Assembly: GCA_017428765.1 (NCBI GenBank)
Contig: JAFRQF010000013.1
Span: forward strand, 16,038-80,037
Origin: Erysipelotrichaceae bacterium
GTDB lineage: Bacteria > Bacillota_I > Bacilli_A > Erysipelotrichales > Erysipelotrichaceae
Direction of reading: 5' to 3'
Length of the DNA: 64,000 bases
This document shows, piece by piece, positions 61,984 through 64,000 of this stretch. The notes under the pieces are model-generated. The model saw nothing but the letters and a program-made list of their open reading frames with translations. It had not been told where the DNA came from and searched no databases. The position numbers were made by a program, and so were the translations under genes. Position 1 is the stretch's first letter. Each line of letters opens with the position of its first letter.

Positions 61984-63846
61984 ATGGAATTGAAACAGAT
62001 AAAAGATCCGTCTTTTCTCAAAGATCTCAGCACGTCACAGCTCATTGGCCTTGCAAAAGAGATCCGGTCCTTTCTGGTGGAAAACGTTTCAAAAACAGGA
62101 GGGCACCTTTCCAGCAATCTGGGAGTCGTAGAACTGACGATCGCATTACATTATTGTTTTGATGCGCCGAAAGACAAGATCCTGTTCGATACGGGACATC
62201 AATGTTATACGCACAAGATCCTGACCGGCAGAGCCGATCAGATGGCTTCTTTGCGCCAGTTCGGCGGTATTTCCGGTTTCCCGGATAGGAGCGAAAGTGT
62301 CTATGACTGTTTTGAAGCAGGCCATTCTTCGACTTCGCTTCCGTTTGCCTTAGGCATGGCTGCTGCCAGGGATCTGGAGCGGGACGATTATTACATCGTT
62401 CCGGTCATCGGTGATGGTGCACTTTCTTCCGGTCTCTCATTGGAAGCTTTGAATCAGATCGGATTCAACAAGCACAAGATGATCATCGTTTTCAACGACA
62501 ACAACATGTCGATCTCCGCCAATGTCGGTGTCATCACTTCAAGCATTTCCAGGCTTAGGAATTCAAGAGGATACAACGATCTTAAGGACAACGTCAAATC
62601 GGCACTGCTGAAAGGAAAGAACGGACCGGCCGTCATTCAGAAGATCCATGAATTCAAGGAAAAGATCAAGGAGCCGATCATCGATTCCGGCAATTTCGGC
62701 GAATACGGTTTCTACTATATCGGTCCGGTCGACGGAAACAACATCAAGGAACTGATCTCGGCATTCGAGACGGCAAAGAAAAAAGATGTTCCGGTCGTCG
62801 TCCACTGTCTGACGACCAAGGGGAAGGGCTACCGTTATGCGGAAGCCGATACGATCGGCAAGTGGCACGGTGTCGATCCTTTCGATCCGAGCACCGGCAA
62901 ACCTTTGTCTTCCGTTCCGGAAGATGAGATAACATATTCCAAACTGATCGCGGATGCGATGGAAAAGATGATGGAGAAGGACAAAGACATCGTAGCCGTC
63001 ACTCCGGCAATGATGTATGGTTCTTCTTTGAACAGGCTTTTCTCGTGTTTCCCGGATCGATGCTATGACATGGGGATCGCCGAAGATCTGGCCGTCGATT
63101 TTGCCGCGGGGCTGTCTCTCAGCGGAAAGAAGCCGTTTGTTTCGGTCTATTCTTCTTTCCTGCAAAGGGCATACGACCAGCTCAACCACGATGTTTCGAG
63201 GATGAATCTGCCGATGGTCGTAGGTGTCGACAGATCTTCGCTTGTAGGAGAAGACGGTGCGACCCATCACGGTGTTTTTGATATCTCGTTCCTGCGCTCT
63301 TTGCCGAATGTCGTCATCGCTCAGGGCAGAGACGGCAAGCAGACACTGGAACTGCTGAAGACCGGATTCGATCAAAAAAGGCCGTTCTTCTTACGTTATC
63401 CGAAAGGAAATGTGAAGAAATGCAGTATGGAAGATATTTCCGGCCTGGAAGTCGGAACCTGGGAATGGCTGGTCCATCCGGAAGATCCGGATCTGGTCAT
63501 CATCTCCTATGGAAATGCCTTATCGGAGATCGAAAAGATCATCCGGACAAATGAGCTGAATTATTCGCTGGTGAATGCCCGTTTCATCAAGCCGATCGAT
63601 GAAAAGATGCTCAAGGAGATCCTCGAGTATGGAAAGCCGATCTGGCTGTATACCAACGATATCATCAAAGGCGGACTGGGAGATGAGATCCTCGAGTTTG
63701 CCGCAAAAAACGGTCTGCAGATACACATGGAGACGATCGGCATCGATGATCGCTTCGTGAGCCATGGGTCACTGTCCCAGCTGCGGGAATCGCTTGGGAT
63801 CGATGTAAAATCCCTGTTTGATAAGATCAATGAGAAAGGCTTGTAA
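61984..63846 (+). CDS. dxs: 1-deoxy-D-xylulose-5-phosphate synthase
   Basis: Dxs condenses pyruvate and glyceraldehyde 3-phosphate with TPP, the first MEP step; dxr is at 39.8 kb. 620 residues with SSNLGVVELTIALHYCF, FDTGHQCYTHKILTGR, the TPP motif GDGALSSGLSLEALN, and the transketolase Pyr and C domains (about 310-615). Length is normal. The product also feeds thiamin and pyridoxal synthesis. It is near-leaderless. A terminator and then an IS-like element follow. Confidence 0.97.
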   Translation: MELKQIKDPSFLKDLSTSQLIGLAKEIRSFLVENVSKTGGHLSSNLGVVELTIALHYCFDAPKDKILFDTGHQCYTHKILTGRADQMASLRQFGGISGFPDRSESVYDCFEAGHSSTSLPFALGMAAARDLERDDYYIVPVIGDGALSSGLSLEALNQIGFNKHKMIIVFNDNNMSISANVGVITSSISRLRNSRGYNDLKDNVKSALLKGKNGPAVIQKIHEFKEKIKEPIIDSGNFGEYGFYYIGPVDGNNIKELISAFETAKKKDVPVVVHCLTTKGKGYRYAEADTIGKWHGVDPFDPSTGKPLSSVPEDEITYSKLIADAMEKMMEKDKDIVAVTPAMMYGSSLNRLFSCFPDRCYDMGIAEDLAVDFAAGLSLSGKKPFVSVYSSFLQRAYDQLNHDVSRMNLPMVVGVDRSSLVGEDGATHHGVFDISFLRSLPNVVIAQGRDGKQTLELLKTGFDQKRPFFLRYPKGNVKKCSMEDISGLEVGTWEWLVHPEDPDLVIISYGNALSEIEKIIRTNELNYSLVNARFIKPIDEKMLKEILEYGKPIWLYTNDIIKGGLGDEILEFAAKNGLQIHMETIGIDDRFVSHGSLSQLRESLGIDVKSLFDKINEKGL

Positions 63847-63858
63847 TGAGCCTTTTTA
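63835..63858 (+). terminator. rho-independent terminator after dxs
   Basis: AAAGGCT (63835-63841), loop, AGCCTTT (63849-63855), then TTTTAAT. The stop codon lies in the loop. Confidence 0.88.
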
Positions 63859-63878
63859 ATACATTTTTTGGCAGAAAA

Positions 63879-63901
63879 CCCATTGATCTTCAGTCGATGG
63901 G
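63879..63901 (-). repeat. subterminal hairpin of a putative IS200/IS605-like end
   Basis: CCCATTGA (63879-63886), 7-base loop, TCGATGGG (63894-63901), eight pairs with one wobble. IS200/IS605 elements have imperfect hairpins at both ends instead of terminal inverted repeats, and this one lies just outside a TnpA-like reading frame. Confidence 0.5.
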
Positions 63902-63911
63902 ATGAATGCCA

Positions 63912-64000
63912 TTAACACTGATTTTCAATATATTTGCGTATAGTATAAGGATCGGCTTCACCAATAGAACATCATAATAATGATTCATGAAAGAATAATA
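63912..64000 (-). pseudogene. C-terminal remnant of an IS200/IS605-family TnpA transposase
   Basis: On the minus strand the frame ending at the TAA 63912-63914 reads GEADPYTIRKYIENQC, close to the characteristic end of TnpA (xxIRKYIENQ). Only 20 codons are open: a stop lies at 63972-63974. Reading in the neighbouring frame gives NHYYDV, matching the SYYV stretch that should precede it, so small insertions and deletions have broken the gene. The element continues beyond the right edge. Confidence 0.5.

Overview
The window is a gene-dense stretch of a Bacillota (Firmicutes) chromosome of roughly mid-40s GC, with almost every gene on the plus strand. The gene sets resemble the Erysipelotrichia or neighbouring low-GC lineages: a PASTA-type division PBP, T-box leaders on hisS-aspS and pheST, ribonuclease J, RbgA, TrmFO, YhaM, RecX, YneF, an LtaS-like sulfatase, a pyruvate:ferredoxin oxidoreductase and a MurE without the DAP-type motif. 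The class-level placement is inference; I cannot search databases. No rRNA, tRNA or CRISPR array is visible.

Layout. 0-4.1 kb: end of a mraZ/rsmH-type division cluster (partial rsmH, ftsL, PASTA PBP, mraY). 4.1-16.7 kb: recJ, apt, relA/spoT, a T-box controlled hisS-aspS operon, a small ferredoxin, miaB, an ABC-F ATPase behind an apparent attenuator, and a J2-like ribonuclease J. 16.7-24.4 kb: ftsK, a short SSB, ffh-SRAP, rpsP-khpA, rimM-trmD, rplS, lepB. 24.4-35 kb: MBL hydrolase, rbgA, rnhB, dprA, topA, trmFO, xerC, an LtaS-family sulfatase and murE. 35-43 kb: rpsB-tsf, pyrH-frr-uppS-cdsA-dxr, rseP, galE. 43.1-49.6 kb: a four-gene envelope operon headed by a Phd/YefM-like antitoxin-fold protein, then an unknown membrane-anchored protein, a secreted glucosaminidase and a protein with about ten PASTA-like repeats. 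49.6-64 kb: pyruvate:ferredoxin oxidoreductase, recX-yhaM, rplK-rplA, T-box pheST, a PfkB kinase with a thioredoxin-like lipoprotein, a candidate 6S-like RNA, yneF, dxs, and the decayed end of an IS200/IS605-type element running off the right edge.

Most of the window is housekeeping: translation (ribosomal proteins, aaRS, rRNA/tRNA maturation), envelope synthesis (mraY, murE, uppS, cdsA, LtaS-like), the MEP pathway (dxr, dxs) feeding UppS, DNA maintenance, and stress control. The least ordinary signals are regulatory. Many genes have a -10 hexamer placed 6-8 bases before the ATG with no Shine-Dalgarno, which predicts leaderless mRNAs; several promoters lie inside the hairpin of the preceding terminator. 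The best candidate for an undescribed system is the 43.1-49.6 kb module: an antitoxin-like regulator without an adjacent toxin, behind a consensus promoter made of tandem 12-bp repeats, driving cell-wall-directed proteins.
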